DNA of 64,000 nt from Pomphorhynchus laevis (lineage: Eukaryota; Acanthocephala; Palaeacanthocephala; Echinorhynchida; Pomphorhynchidae), in the NCBI GenBank assembly GCA_012934845.2, contig WNNJ02002430.1, positions 56,944 through 120,943 on the forward strand. Reading direction: 5' to 3'. The translations under genes were made by a program, and so were the position numbers. Position 1 is the stretch's first letter. Every line of letters starts with the position of its first letter. Below are positions 41,262 to 51,019 of the stretch, in pieces. The notes beneath the pieces were generated by a model. The model searched no databases. It was not told where the DNA came from and saw only the letters and a program-made list of their open reading frames with translations.

Positions 41262-42663
41262 TCATGCTGTTATCGTTAAAACTGGAGAACCAATTTCTAC
41301 CTGTTGTGATGCTGCATCTCCACATATGCTAGAGAAAGCATCTGGTGTCAGCTCAAAAGCGGATGCAAACAATTCTGCCATGCTGTCTGGCGATGTCACT
41401 CGAGTGTTACCGTCTCTTAAAGATGAAATAGCTGGTAGCAGAGCTCTAGATCCTTTCACATAAGCCCAAAATTTTTTTGGTTCTGTATCAATTTGAAAAG
41501 CTAATTGATCTTCAAAACTTTGCCTTTTTGTAATCTTAAGGCGATTGACGAAATTTCGGAACATTGTATACCGCTTTTTAAAATTATTCTGATGACGGCT
41601 AAGTTCAAATAGACGATTCATATGTTTGAGAGCATATCGCAATTCAGTGTCAAACCAAGGAGAGTATTTAGCTTTACTTTTTGGTACTCTACGGAGTGGT
41701 GCAAACTTATCTGCAAGAGCTACTAAACCTGATTCAATAACATGCCACCTTACTTCAATGCCTTCACTAGCACAGTTGAATGATGTTCTTAGTGCCGCCT
41801 CTCGTAATGAGTCTTCATCAATTTGTTGCCAAGATCTTTTCGACACTATCAAATTTTCCAGTTTTGGGATCATACACCTAGAAAAATAATTGAATAAGAT
41901 CATGCAATGATCGCTCAATCCAATAGGACTCTGATAGCTCATATTACCCACACTTGTAATTAATTTGGAAAATACCAAATCTAGACAAGATTCCTGGTTT
42001 TGCGCGAATCTGGTGGGCGACTGCACATGTTGCTCTAACATGAGATCATGTGTAAAAAAATTCCACAAATCCACATCTGACTTGGACGAACTACTATCCA
42101 AAACAATTCCCGATGTGAACAGCTGAGGGTATATTAAAATCGCCAACTAGTAGATATTCTTCAAGCTCAGAACATTGACTAATTAGTGTAGAGAATTCAT
42201 GACTCAATATGGATGATTGCGGCGACCTGTAGCACACGGCAATACCTAAGGGACCTCCGAAGTGTGAAACAATGACTGAGAGAAACACACACGTGCCCAG
42301 TTCATTTTTAAAATTACGAGTGGAAGTAATGTTTAAGGATGTCGATATATATAGCGCAACACCTCCACCCTTCCGAGACTCTCTATCAGCTCTCACCAAA
42401 TTATATCCCATAATAGCAATTAAACCATCGGGGATATCACGATGCAGCCATGTTTCAGTGAGAGCCAGGATTGCTGGTTTATTTAAGATGACCCATGCCT
42501 TAAGTTCATCAAATTTTGGTAAAATACTTCTTAAATTAGTATAGGCGACACTAATACCAGAAACAGAGGGTAATTGAGTAGTAATGTTGGATGTGATATC
42601 AATGTGCGCTAGATTTCCTAATTGTAAAATGGAATCCCTTGAAGAACTCTCCAAACTCACCAA
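41262..42663 (-). pseudogene. LinD apurinic-type endonuclease and linker
   Basis: 42663-42094 contains VAYTNLRSILPKFDELKAWV, LALTETWLHRDIPDG, GGGVALYIS, VCYRSPQSS and LLVGDFNIPS, the ordered motifs of LINE APE endonucleases. 42146-41262 continues with SPTRFAQNQESCLDLVFS and GLSDHCMILFNYF (the final H of the active site), then the linker to the RT. One frame change lies near 42120 and another near 41250. Confidence 0.85.
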
Positions 42664-42792
42664 CGCACGAATGGTCGCCGACGAACTACTCGAAAATTTC
42701 TTATCATTAGATCAGTCTCTCTATTCGATCTTCTAAATACTAGATTAGCACGAGCATTATTAAGCAACAATCTTTCCTCAACCGAGAGATCT

Positions 42793-43851
42793 TTAAAAAA
42801 TTTTTGTCGTCTTAACTTTCAAGCGATAACCTCTAGCTAAAACTGCTCTTGTATTATCTGCAGAATCAAATACTACTTTAAGTAATCGTGGTTTATGCTG
42901 TGCTTTTTTACCAAGACGAAATAAGCTTTTGACATTGAGACTACGCGCAATATCCTCTTCACCCTGAACGAATATATCCGAAAAGACCTTACGAATAGAA
43001 ACTACGTCATCATCCACACGGGTCTAAACAATGTATGCAGAAGATTCAGTGATGTTAGCAAAAATTACGCAATTATTTCTGTTTCTATCACGATTCCTAA
43101 TATTGATAATTTCAACAAATGTCTTATCCGTCAAATCCTTGGATTTCAGTTCATTTTCATTTCCGACTGCCACATCATCGCACACTCTATCATCGTATCT
43201 TGTCTGCGTTCTACTTAAAGGCTGCTTCAATACATTCTTTGGTCGAACAGGAGTAGAAATCAATATATTGTGGTTCTTAGTACTGTGTTCCGCGAATATG
43301 TCAGATAAAGGTGAAGGCCATTTAGGAATATTCGCAGGTGTAACTTTATCCTTGTCGGTTGCCATCACAGTGCTGTCATTGATATTTCTTCTTTGTTTAT
43401 ACACCGTCTGTGAATGTTTATGTCCTCGTGTCCAAATGCGAGTCGAACTTGAAGCATCTATTACGTCTGGTTCCTTATTTGAATTGACGTGTAACGACAT
43501 CGGCGTAGTGATTTTGCTCTGGCATATGCTAGATTCTTTGTCAATAATTTGTTCTTGAAACCTACGTGTCTTTAAGTTAAAATGAGCATTGTCCGTTGGT
43601 GATGTCAATGAACTACAAAATATGATTGACGCAGTACAAAAACCACATATGAATTTTCTTCTACTCAATGTATCAGCATCTTTATGTGGTACAGTTACTG
43701 TAGTCCAGACATTGCAGCCATCACCATTACATCCTACTTGTCTTGATATGAATTCAGGAATGTCGTTTCCCTTAGTCTGCCCATAATTGTAATTGTATAT
43801 GGTTATTGTGTATTTATGCGATTTTCTTCCAATATAGAAATATTGTTCCAA
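42793..43851 (-). pseudogene. LinD ORF1 with PHD-like Cys motif
   Basis: The frame from Met 43851 starts with MEQYFYIGRKSHKYTITIYN. A Cys motif (CNGDGCNVWTTV ... FICGFC) resembles half of a PHD-type zinc finger. The same layout opens the ORF at 52521 (CSIHDCSVWTTI ... FVCGFC). A TAG at 43026-43024 interrupts it, and the frame goes on to KPRLLKVVFDSADNTRAVLA at 42870, a CR1 ORF1 C-terminal pattern (KPRLLKV.F). ORF1 proteins bind element RNA. Confidence 0.75.
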
Positions 43852-43854
43852 TAT

Positions 43855-43978
43855 AGATATACTTCCGTTGAAGTAATCGTTAAAGTAATCGTTGTAATCG
43901 ATGTAATCGATGTAATTGTTGTAAACGTTGAAATCGTAGTAATCGTAGTAATATAGTGTTGAAGTAATCGTAACACCG
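43855..43978 (-). repeat. LinD 5' UTR tandem repeats
   Basis: Repeating words of about 9-12 bp built on GTAATCGTT, GTAATCGAT and GAAGTAATC (plus strand). They lie just before the LinD ORF1 start. Tandem repeats in the 5' UTR are common in LINEs and may act as promoter units. Confidence 0.7.
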
Positions 43979-44045
43979 AGTATCTGTTATTGTATTTACT
44001 TTAGATCTTGTAAGATTTTTAATAACAAAGACTTTTTACTTTTTT

Positions 44046-45140
44046 TAAATCATCATTGAACGGATACAAAGAGCTATAAGCGATGATATTTAACGAACTC
44101 ATCCCTCATCTTGTGGGTCAGGAAAATATTGACGAGATTACTCGCGGTTATGTATATTCCCTTCAGATTTGGAGGAATTGGAGTAAACGATCCGAACGGA
44201 TCCCCTGAATTGGATTACGAGCGGTCGCTTCAAATGTAGGCCTCTTTTAGACGGATTAACTGGGGATCAATTTTAGATTGCCCAAGATGAAGTTGCATTA
44301 TCTATACGAATAGCAAAAGACAGTTTATTTAAAACGTCACTTGATCATTTATGCAAAGATAATCCAGAATTACGACTGAAGTTGAAATATGCATCAGAAA
44401 AAGGAGCATCTTCTTGTTTATCTGCTAAACAAATGAAATCCCATGACCGAGTATTGTCAAAAATTAAATTTTAAGATGCGTTGACAGTGCGCTACAATTG
44501 GAAGCCCCAAGATAAACCTCGTACATGTGTATGCAAGCAGCGCTTCTCAGTTAAACACGCTCTCGCTTGTCAAACCGGTGGACTAACGATTATAAGACAT
44601 AACATTGTCCGAGACTTCTTAGCAAAAGAGCAAAATGACGTTGCTTGCACAGTAGTGACTAAACCGCAACTAAGCGCAGTGCCTGACAATTATGTATTTG
44701 AGAACAACACGATTACAAGACAACAAAGTGCCCGTCTTGAGGTAGCTTGCAACGGTTTATTTGGCGATAGGACTGCGCGATCTTTAATAGATGTTTGCTT
44801 GTTCAACCACTTAGCACCGTATAAGAAAATCTCAAAATATGGCGAACGTGTTACATGTATCGAAAGAACACAGTTTTTTCTATTTGTCGTGTCGTCACTT
44901 GGAATTATAAACAAATACGCTGAAATTATTTTTCGACGCATAGCATTAAAAAAATCAATGAATGACAAACGGCTTTACAGCGAATGTATGAACACAATAA
45001 GAACTAGGTTAAGCTTTAAGTTAGCAAAGACTGCATCGATGGTTATTAGATCTTCTCGAAAATCTGTCATTGACGATTCTTAAAAATTTTTATGGACCCA
45101 TTTGCGGGTAACCTGTTTGACTGTACATAAAAAAAAATAT
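44046..45140 (+). mobile_element. CXR-9, 3' half (split by LinD)
   Basis: It begins at the right TAAAT duplication. The frame continues that of the left half, which stopped at QRTC, and aligns residue for residue with CXR-10 (RTCDCSATIWSDLSHTLITQ) with no indel; one TAA interrupts it at about 44076. Later blocks are IPFRFGGIGV, the open frame 44481-45083 with CVCKQRFSVKHALAC, IRHNIVRDFLA, ARLEVACNG (E in place of the usual Asp), RSLIDVCLFNHLAP and ISKYGERV. A C-terminal SMVIRSSRKS follows. The 3' UTR has ACCCATTTGCGGGTAACC and a final A9 run. Confidence 0.85.
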
Positions 45141-45249
45141 TATTATTGATTTTTTATAAAAATAGTATACAATAGCCAAAGTATTTGAAACCCTCAAATG
45201 GGCCTCAAAAAATATGTTACATTGTTATGTATCCGCGGATTGCGATCGG

Positions 45250-45632
45250 CCCATCACCTATCTGACGAGATGATATAGTTAACCATTCTATCCGGGCGAC
45301 GATACGCAGAGCGGCTTGCTCTTAAGCACATCGAAGCAGATTTGGCCAGTGACATGGATAGACGACATCTGATCCTTGCCATACAAACAGAGTACTGACC
45401 ATTGTGCTTGTCTGCCAGTTTCTTTGCGATGGCCTTCAGAACCGCAGTAGCCTGAGTTCCCATTCCCCCAACTGATGACATAATGAACGGAACGAAAGAA
45501 GAGCGATTGACAATGCTTGTCTGCCAGTTTCTTTGCGATGGTCTTCAGAACCGCAGTAGCCTGAGTTCCCATTCCCCCAACTGATGACATAATGAACGGA
45601 ACGAAAGATGAGCGTTCGACAATAATGAGCGT
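45250..45632 (-). mobile_element. CXR-13: triplicated C-terminal fragment
   Basis: Minus-strand VGGMGTQATAVLKAIAKKLADKH plus YSVCMARIRCRLSMSLAKSA is the family C-terminus. A segment of about 110 bp containing VHYVISWGNGNSGYCG-type sequence is tandemly repeated (about 45395-45500 and 45505-45610), with a third partial at 45610-45632. It joins LinE coding sequence on its upstream side. Confidence 0.7.
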
Positions 45633-45633
45633 T

Positions 45634-45684
45634 CGACACCCCCTGATGCTGAAAACCTTTGAGTTTTTAGCATCAGGGGGTGTC
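45634..45684. repeat. Long perfect hairpin
   Basis: GACACCCCCTGATGCT at the left and AGCATCAGGGGGTGTC at the right are exact complements. The inner AAAAC/GTTTT-like part nearly extends the stem. It lies exactly at the junction of the LinE 3' region and CXR-13. Confidence 0.85.
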
Positions 45685-45860
45685 CGCGAAGAGAAGGTTG
45701 ACCTCTCAGTTGCAGTAGATGTGACATTGGATGATCTTTAGTGTGCAGAATTTTCCAAACAAGAGAGATATCTCGCTTGTCACGGATATATCGCAGACAA
45801 GGCATATTTAATATCTGTAGGCGTTTCCCGTAGCCAAAAATATGCAGACCTGAGACTAAT

Positions 45861-47534
45861 TTAGTTGTTGATCTGAAGCACTTTCTCCAATGCACGGCGC
45901 ATATAAGTAGTTTCGGGATAACAAGCTGGCGATGCGTATAAGATATGGATCAAGAAAAACGCATTTGCTAAGGTATGGTAACATAACGGATCTATGCCTA
46001 TCAGAGCTAGACGAGTATGTCCTATTAAGCGTTTTGTGATGCAACACACGTGGTCTAAATGTTTTCGAGTGGATAAGCCAGCACAAACCCAAACTCCCAA
46101 ATCTTTATATGAGTAGGTTCTTTCGATACTAATTGAACCAAACTGGTACTCACCTCCAAGATGATAACATGATCTTCGTGATATACACATACATGTACAT
46201 TTAGCGGAATTGATCCCCAAGTGATTTCGTTTAGACCAATTGGATATAACGTCGACGTCGCTTCGTAAATGCTGTTTTACAAGATCGGAAATAATAGGTC
46301 GCCAAACTTTAAGATCATCTGCATATAATAAACTGAATGAACTTATATTTGGTATCAACTCGTTGATATAAAGACCGAATAAGATGGGAACCAATACACT
46401 TCCCTGTGGAACATCTAACAACAGTGGAAATGGACTCGACAGCGACTCACTTACTCGTACGACACTTTGTCGGTTGGAAAGGAATACACGAATCCAGTTT
46501 ATGATTATCTTATCAAGATGAATGTGCTCTAACTTCTCAATAAGACGCGTGTGATTAACTGAGTCGAACGCTTTTGAGAAATCAAAGAAAATGACATCAA
46601 CTGGTATACCTTGATCATAATAGTGATACCGATTTTCACCTGCATGTACAAGATTAGTAGTCGTGGAATAACCTTTACGGAAGCCATGCTGTGCTGGGTT
46701 CAAAATTTGAAATCTATCTAGAAATTCTATTATTCGTCGCTTAATCAATCTCTCTAGCACACGACAACACACGCAAGTGAGACTAATAGGCCTATAATTG
46801 TCAATGGACGAACTATCCCCTTTCTTATAAATAGGACAGATGATGGAATTCTGCCAATCAGAAGGAACAACGCAAAAAGCAAGATACGCAGAGAAAATAT
46901 TGTAAAGCGGATGACATATTCTGTCAGCGATGTTGCGCATATATACGGGTGGTAAGCCATCTGGACCAGCACCTGATTTGCATTTAAGTTTTCGAAGCTC
47001 TTGGAGAATATCATTACTTTGGAAGAGGTCTCTGATGTCATCTCCGGGCGATTCAAATGTACACGGATCACCCATTGTCACATCCTTATGGTCAAGATTT
47101 AAAGAATGGAAATGATTTCCAAACATATTTGATATCTGCAAAGAATCAGTTATGAATTTCCCATCGTCACGCTGTATGCAATTTATAGGTTTACAGCTCG
47201 TATGCTTACCAGTCACATACCTAAAGAAAGAGCGGGGATCACGGTGACAGTTTATATTTAGCTGTTTTTCGAAAGATCGCCTATTAGTTCGCTTCATGGA
47301 TGTATCGAGGTTTCGCCATTTCTTATAAGTGCTGAAATTAGCTCTGTCTTTACGATAGTCATTAAAGGCCTTACGTCTTATCTTTAAAGCATGTTTTATG
47401 TCGCTATTAAACCAAGGTGGTGAGATCGATGTCAAACACTGTTTACTCTGAAGAGGTGAGAAACGATTAAGGAGGTAGTACAGAGTATCCCTGAAAAAAC
47501 TGCCATGAATATTCGACACCAACATCAAAAGCAT
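45861..47534 (-). CDS. LinE reverse transcriptase (557 aa open)
   Basis: Open frame with PPWFNSDIKHALKIRRKAF (linker), KCKSGAGPDGLPPVYMRNI, NYRPISLTCVCCRVLERLI, NPAQHGFRKGYSTTTNLVHA, FFDFSKAFDSVNHTRLIEKL (motif A), DVPQGSVLVPILFGLYINEL (motif B; the usual GVPQGS is DVPQGS) and LLYADDLKVW (motif C). HTLANAFFLIHILYASPACY follows. Catalytic Asp residues are present. The C-terminal tail continues in another frame to 45700 (LQILNMPCLRYIRDKRDISL). CR1-type; not autonomous because the upstream endonuclease is broken. Confidence 0.87.
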   Translation of the reverse strand: MLLMLVSNIHGSFFRDTLYYLLNRFSPLQSKQCLTSISPPWFNSDIKHALKIRRKAFNDYRKDRANFSTYKKWRNLDTSMKRTNRRSFEKQLNINCHRDPRSFFRYVTGKHTSCKPINCIQRDDGKFITDSLQISNMFGNHFHSLNLDHKDVTMGDPCTFESPGDDIRDLFQSNDILQELRKLKCKSGAGPDGLPPVYMRNIADRICHPLYNIFSAYLAFCVVPSDWQNSIICPIYKKGDSSSIDNYRPISLTCVCCRVLERLIKRRIIEFLDRFQILNPAQHGFRKGYSTTTNLVHAGENRYHYYDQGIPVDVIFFDFSKAFDSVNHTRLIEKLEHIHLDKIIINWIRVFLSNRQSVVRVSESLSSPFPLLLDVPQGSVLVPILFGLYINELIPNISSFSLLYADDLKVWRPIISDLVKQHLRSDVDVISNWSKRNHLGINSAKCTCMCISRRSCYHLGGEYQFGSISIERTYSYKDLGVWVCAGLSTRKHLDHVCCITKRLIGHTRLALIGIDPLCYHTLANAFFLIHILYASPACYPETTYMRRALEKVLQINN

Positions 47535-47622
47535 CCAACCACTTTACCCCAATGAGATATTTATTTACTAGAACAAAGTCAGTTCTGGATGGATTTACAG
47601 ACGACATCGGATTTACACCATG

Positions 47623-48370
47623 TCAGTAGACATCACTCAGACCAATCGAAATGACCACGTGATCTGAATAACCTATTGGGTCCAGATAGCTTAATCTATC
47701 GAGAATGTCATATGGTACAGTAAGGCATAAATCCAAAAGTGAATATGAATCCAGTGAAAATCTTGTACTCTGACTGACATGTTGATTAAGAGCCAAGCTG
47801 TTTATTAAGCCAAGTAGCTTCAAACTCTCGACATCGTAGTCATTGGAAATGTAATTAACCCAATTGACAGATGGCATATTGAAATCACCGAGTACAATAA
47901 ATCTATCACAATAATTACTTCTCTCCATTAAAGCAGCTATGCTATCTGCGTTTGATCTTAGAGAACGATACACATTCAATACCGTTATCGGGTGTTGACA
48001 ATATAGCTAAATACACAATGCTTTATTATGGTTAATAGCATCACTAAGAGTTTCAATTATTCGGAATTGAAGTCTATTAGAGATATACGCGATAACACCT
48101 CATCCAATCTTACCTGCTCTATCACTTCTACTTATGCTGTATCCCTCAATGAATATATCTACGTCTGCTATTGACGAGCTAAGTCATGATTCTGTGAAAA
48201 TACCTACATCTGGTAAGATATCTTGAAAGAGACATTTTATTTCATCTAACTTATTAAGTAGACTACGAATATTCGAGTAAATGATTTTTAAACCACCATT
48301 ATTTGTGCTCAACTTGAAGGAAGAATCGCGAAGAGATTTTCGAAATTCACGAATACATCGATCGACATTG
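47623..48370 (-). pseudogene. LinE endonuclease, main part
   Basis: From 48370: IIYSNIRSLLNKLDEIKCLF (about 48285), DVGIFTES then a stop, DVDIFIEGYSISRSDRAGKI, and the open part 47979-47623 with VLNVYRSLRSNADSIAALM, FIVLGDFNMPSVNW and DPIGYSDHVVISIGLSDVY. The GDFN and SDH motifs are those of the LINE APE endonuclease. There are at least three in-frame stops. The N-terminal start lies on the other side of the LinA insertion. Confidence 0.8.
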
Positions 48371-48376
48371 AGGCAA

Positions 48377-49298
48377 ACAAGGATTTATTTTAACGTGGCA
48401 AATGCGTGCCAGCGCACGCTTACATGATCACAACAAAACAAAACTGTGAATTAGGTGTCGAGAAGGTGTGAACGGAGGAGGTGTTTGAATGTGATAAAGG
48501 AGGGGGCGCGGCGGACGTCGAGAGAGAGTTGATTCCAGGCGAGTGAGGCGGCGACGAGGAAGGATCGGAGACCGTAGTTGTTGGAGTAATTAGGAACGTG
48601 GAGTAAGAGGGTATGACAGGAACGAAGCGATAGCGAGGTGGGGCGAGTATCGTCTAAGAAAGGAAGGTTGATGAACGATGGGGAGCCGACAGCGATGAGA
48701 CGAAAGGTAACGAGAAGAAGGCGGAGTTTGATGCGGATGTGGATGGTGTGCCAGGAGAGTTTGGCAAAATATGTGGGTGTGGCCGAAGCGACGGAGACGA
48801 AAAAGCACTCGAACGACGGTGTTGATTATTCATTGTAGGGGTAGGATAATGGATTTTGGAGAATTGGCGAAAAGGCTAAGGCAGTAATCGATTTTAGGGA
48901 AAAGAAGCGATGAAAGAAGAGACATACAAGAACGGAAGTCGATAAGGGGGCGGATAAGGCGGATATCACGGAGAATTAAGTTAGATGAGCGGACCTTGTC
49001 ATGGACGAAGGGTTTAAGGGAAAGGTGATCATCGAAATGGAAGCCTAAGAAAGTGAGATTGTGGACTATGGGGATGGTCGATGAGGCAAAATATACAGTT
49101 AGAGGAGATATGTTTGGTTTACGGGGGAGGATCCACATTATTTTGGACTTTTCGGGGTTTAGAACGAGATGGAGATTGGAGAGACTTTTGTAGATAGAAG
49201 AAAGACAGTTGGAGGCAGAAATGCCGATATCGTGCATGCGATGTGCGGGTGCATGAGCATAGATTAGAATGTCATCGGCGTAATGCATGACCTTAAAG
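48377..49298 (-). mobile_element. LinA copy 2: 5'-truncated, inserted into LinE
   Basis: The sequence is nearly identical to the 3' portion of LinA copy 1 (24362-25290). It contains ADDILIYAHAPAHRMHDIGI to the C-terminus, with a deletion in the C-terminal part, and the 3' hairpin GCGTGCGCTGGCACGC. The 7-bp target duplication GAGGCAA stands at 48370-48376 and 49299-49305. Confidence 0.9.
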
Positions 49299-49440
49299 GA
49301 GGCAAGATATAACAGTGAATATGACACGTATAAGGCGGAGGGCGCCAAAGTGGTAAGAAGGTTTGCAGGATTGAGCACATCTGACAGTTCATTCCAATAA
49401 ATATGTAGACGCCTCCGCACAACTCGAAAATTTTGTATTG

Positions 49441-50507
49441 TCAATTTTTTTCACCCAACTCTAATCGACATGCTAACTGTGATTTAGCCTCTTTCAAACG
49501 TAATCGATCATCTATGCTCAGATCGCGTAGCAGACGTATACTCGAACCTTTCAAACGATGTGCGCCGTTAAAGATTATGTGAATAATTTCAGCAGAGTTG
49601 AACACTACTTTGAGCAGTCGGGGTCTCAACTCATTACTTATCTTACCGAGACGAAAAGCGCATTTATCTTAATGCTCTTAACAACTTCGTCTTGACATTC
49701 ATGCGATACCACCGAAAGAATGGATTGTAAATGACCCAAGTCGTCATCTAATCGTGCCTGGCTATTTATAGCGACAGATACCTTTACGTTTGCAATAATT
49801 ACACACTGTTCACGGTTATAAAAGTCTTCCCTTCTTCAAGGTACCTGACCAGAGTCATATGCAGATGCCATGCTATTAATTGAAGAAGTGTCTTGAGAGT
49901 TAATCCCATTTGCTTCTGAAACACCTCTAAGAAGTACAGACCTAGTAATGCCTACTTCATGTTGAATGTTACCTGGCGTCATTATTGAGGATTTTATGGA
50001 TTCATGTTGAGGTCGTGCGGTTATTACTAAAGATCGTCATCGCGATATTTGCAGTTGTGAGTTGTGAGCCATTTTTGAGCGGACAGCAGATACGTTCGGT
50101 TCGTCGTTATCCACCCGGTTGTTATTACTACCAGACTGTGATTTGGCGATGTTAGTCAAGGTAGCACTTTTGTGTAGGTTGCATTCAGCTGATACGAATT
50201 CGGTAGAAACTGCGTTTACCGGGATAGATCCATTTGGGACTTGAGAAAATCCGTCACACTGCAATACCTTTTCCAATTGCTTTAAACGTTCAACCAAAAC
50301 ATTGATTTGCTTCGCCGCACAAAATCTACAATAGAATGGTGCCTCGTCATTAGTATCATCACCCAAATCACAAATTTTGTGTGACCGATGTCCAAATTTG
50401 ACAATTGCTAGTTGAACATTCCACTTGTACACTCTCGAATTTCCTGTTGTTGTCGGTATCCCCTGAGTTTGCTTGCCTAACTTTTGATACATTTTTCTTC
50501 TTGGCAC
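49441..50507 (-). pseudogene. LinE ORF1
   Basis: The Met at 50507 starts MPRRKMYQKLGKQTQGIPTT. A Cys motif (CDLGDD...FYCRFCAAKQ) is followed by a short coiled-coil-like run (VLVERLKQLEKVL). The frame closes at 50037. The same protein resumes at about 49790 (CVIIANVKV) and 49629-49441 (RPRLLKVVFNSAE, then RLRLKEAKSQLACRLELGEK). RPRLLKVVF is the CR1-type ORF1 C-terminal pattern, also in LinD. Probable RNA-binding chaperone; broken. Confidence 0.7.
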
Positions 50508-50560
50508 ACATTGTCAGGATTCTCGATTCGTCTTTGATTGTTCAATGATAATTGAACAAT

Positions 50561-50819
50561 TATTGTATGTTTTTTTTATTGTAAGTAGTTAATTTAGTAG
50601 CCTAAAATGCTCAAATTAGTCCAAATTGAATCAGCTAACTGAGTCTACGTATTGTTATATAATTATAAAATAAACAAAACATAATAATGCTAAATCAAAA
50701 TTTAATAATTAAATAATAAAATTAATAATTGTTTTTAGATTTTCTATAATTTAAATCAAGTTAAAAAATAAAAATAACAAATAACAAATAAAAAATAAAA
50801 TTTAAAATAAACTTCATTT
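50561..50819. repeat. Dispersed AT-rich repeat with CAGCTAACTGAGTCTACGTA
   Basis: TCAGCTAACTGAGTCTACGT at about 50628-50650 is followed by TTATATAATTATAAAATAAA and AATGCTAAATCAAAATTTAA, closely matching 17800-17880. Further copies are at 10266-10316 (inverted) and near 3366. It could be a small non-autonomous element or a shared 3' flank. Confidence 0.7.
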
Positions 50820-50990
50820 TTATGAATTGACTAATAAATAACAGACGTTGTATCAGAATAAGAATTAGAGGTCATCAGGAGGAACTGCTATGCTCTCAGG
50901 TTTCGGCCCCTAACTCCTCAACCAAACATAACAGCTGGGCCAAATACATACTAATGATGTATTTTCTCTGAAATAACTATCTAGTATCTG
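50820..50990 (-). repeat. Penelope terminal (pLTR-like) segment, copy B
   Basis: Inverted copy of 1741-1910, with high similarity through the whole 170 bp and shared flanking words. Relative to the adjacent Penelope coding remnant, its orientation is opposite to copy A. Confidence 0.6.
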
Positions 50991-51019
50991 ATTCGAATGC
51001 AAAGTATTTTATTTATTAT

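Larger units (their letters stand above)
39652..44045 (-). mobile_element. LinD: full-length CR1-like LINE, broken
   Basis: It runs antisense from a 5' UTR with 9-bp repeats (43975-43855), through ORF1 (43851-42793), endonuclease and RT (42663-39740), to a 3' UTR with the terminal hairpin GGTCAAAACAGCC-TTAT-GGCTTTGACC. TAAAT duplications at 31173 and 44046 flank the whole complex. Length of about 4.4 kb is right for a complete CR1-type element. Coding frames are broken by one in-frame TAG in ORF1 and about four frame changes in ORF2. Confidence 0.85.
45690..50560 (-). mobile_element. LinE: near full-length CR1-like LINE with a nested LinA
   Basis: The order on the minus strand is ORF1 (50507-49441), endonuclease beginning at about 49440, a LinA insertion (49298-48377), the rest of the endonuclease (48370-47623), RT (47534-45861) and C-terminus to 45700. 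The normal 3' end is missing: the element runs into CXR-13. Several stops are present in ORF1 and the endonuclease, while the RT is open. Confidence 0.82.

Noticed and set aside
43031-43558. 175-aa plus-strand ORF with hydrophobic segments, resembling a membrane protein
   Set aside because: It is antisense to LinD ORF1, which has the Cys motif and the right position in a complete element.
45254-45895. Overlapping short minus-strand ORFs read as separate proteins
   Set aside because: They are frames of one triplicated CXR fragment and the LinE C-terminus, with no independent start or family.
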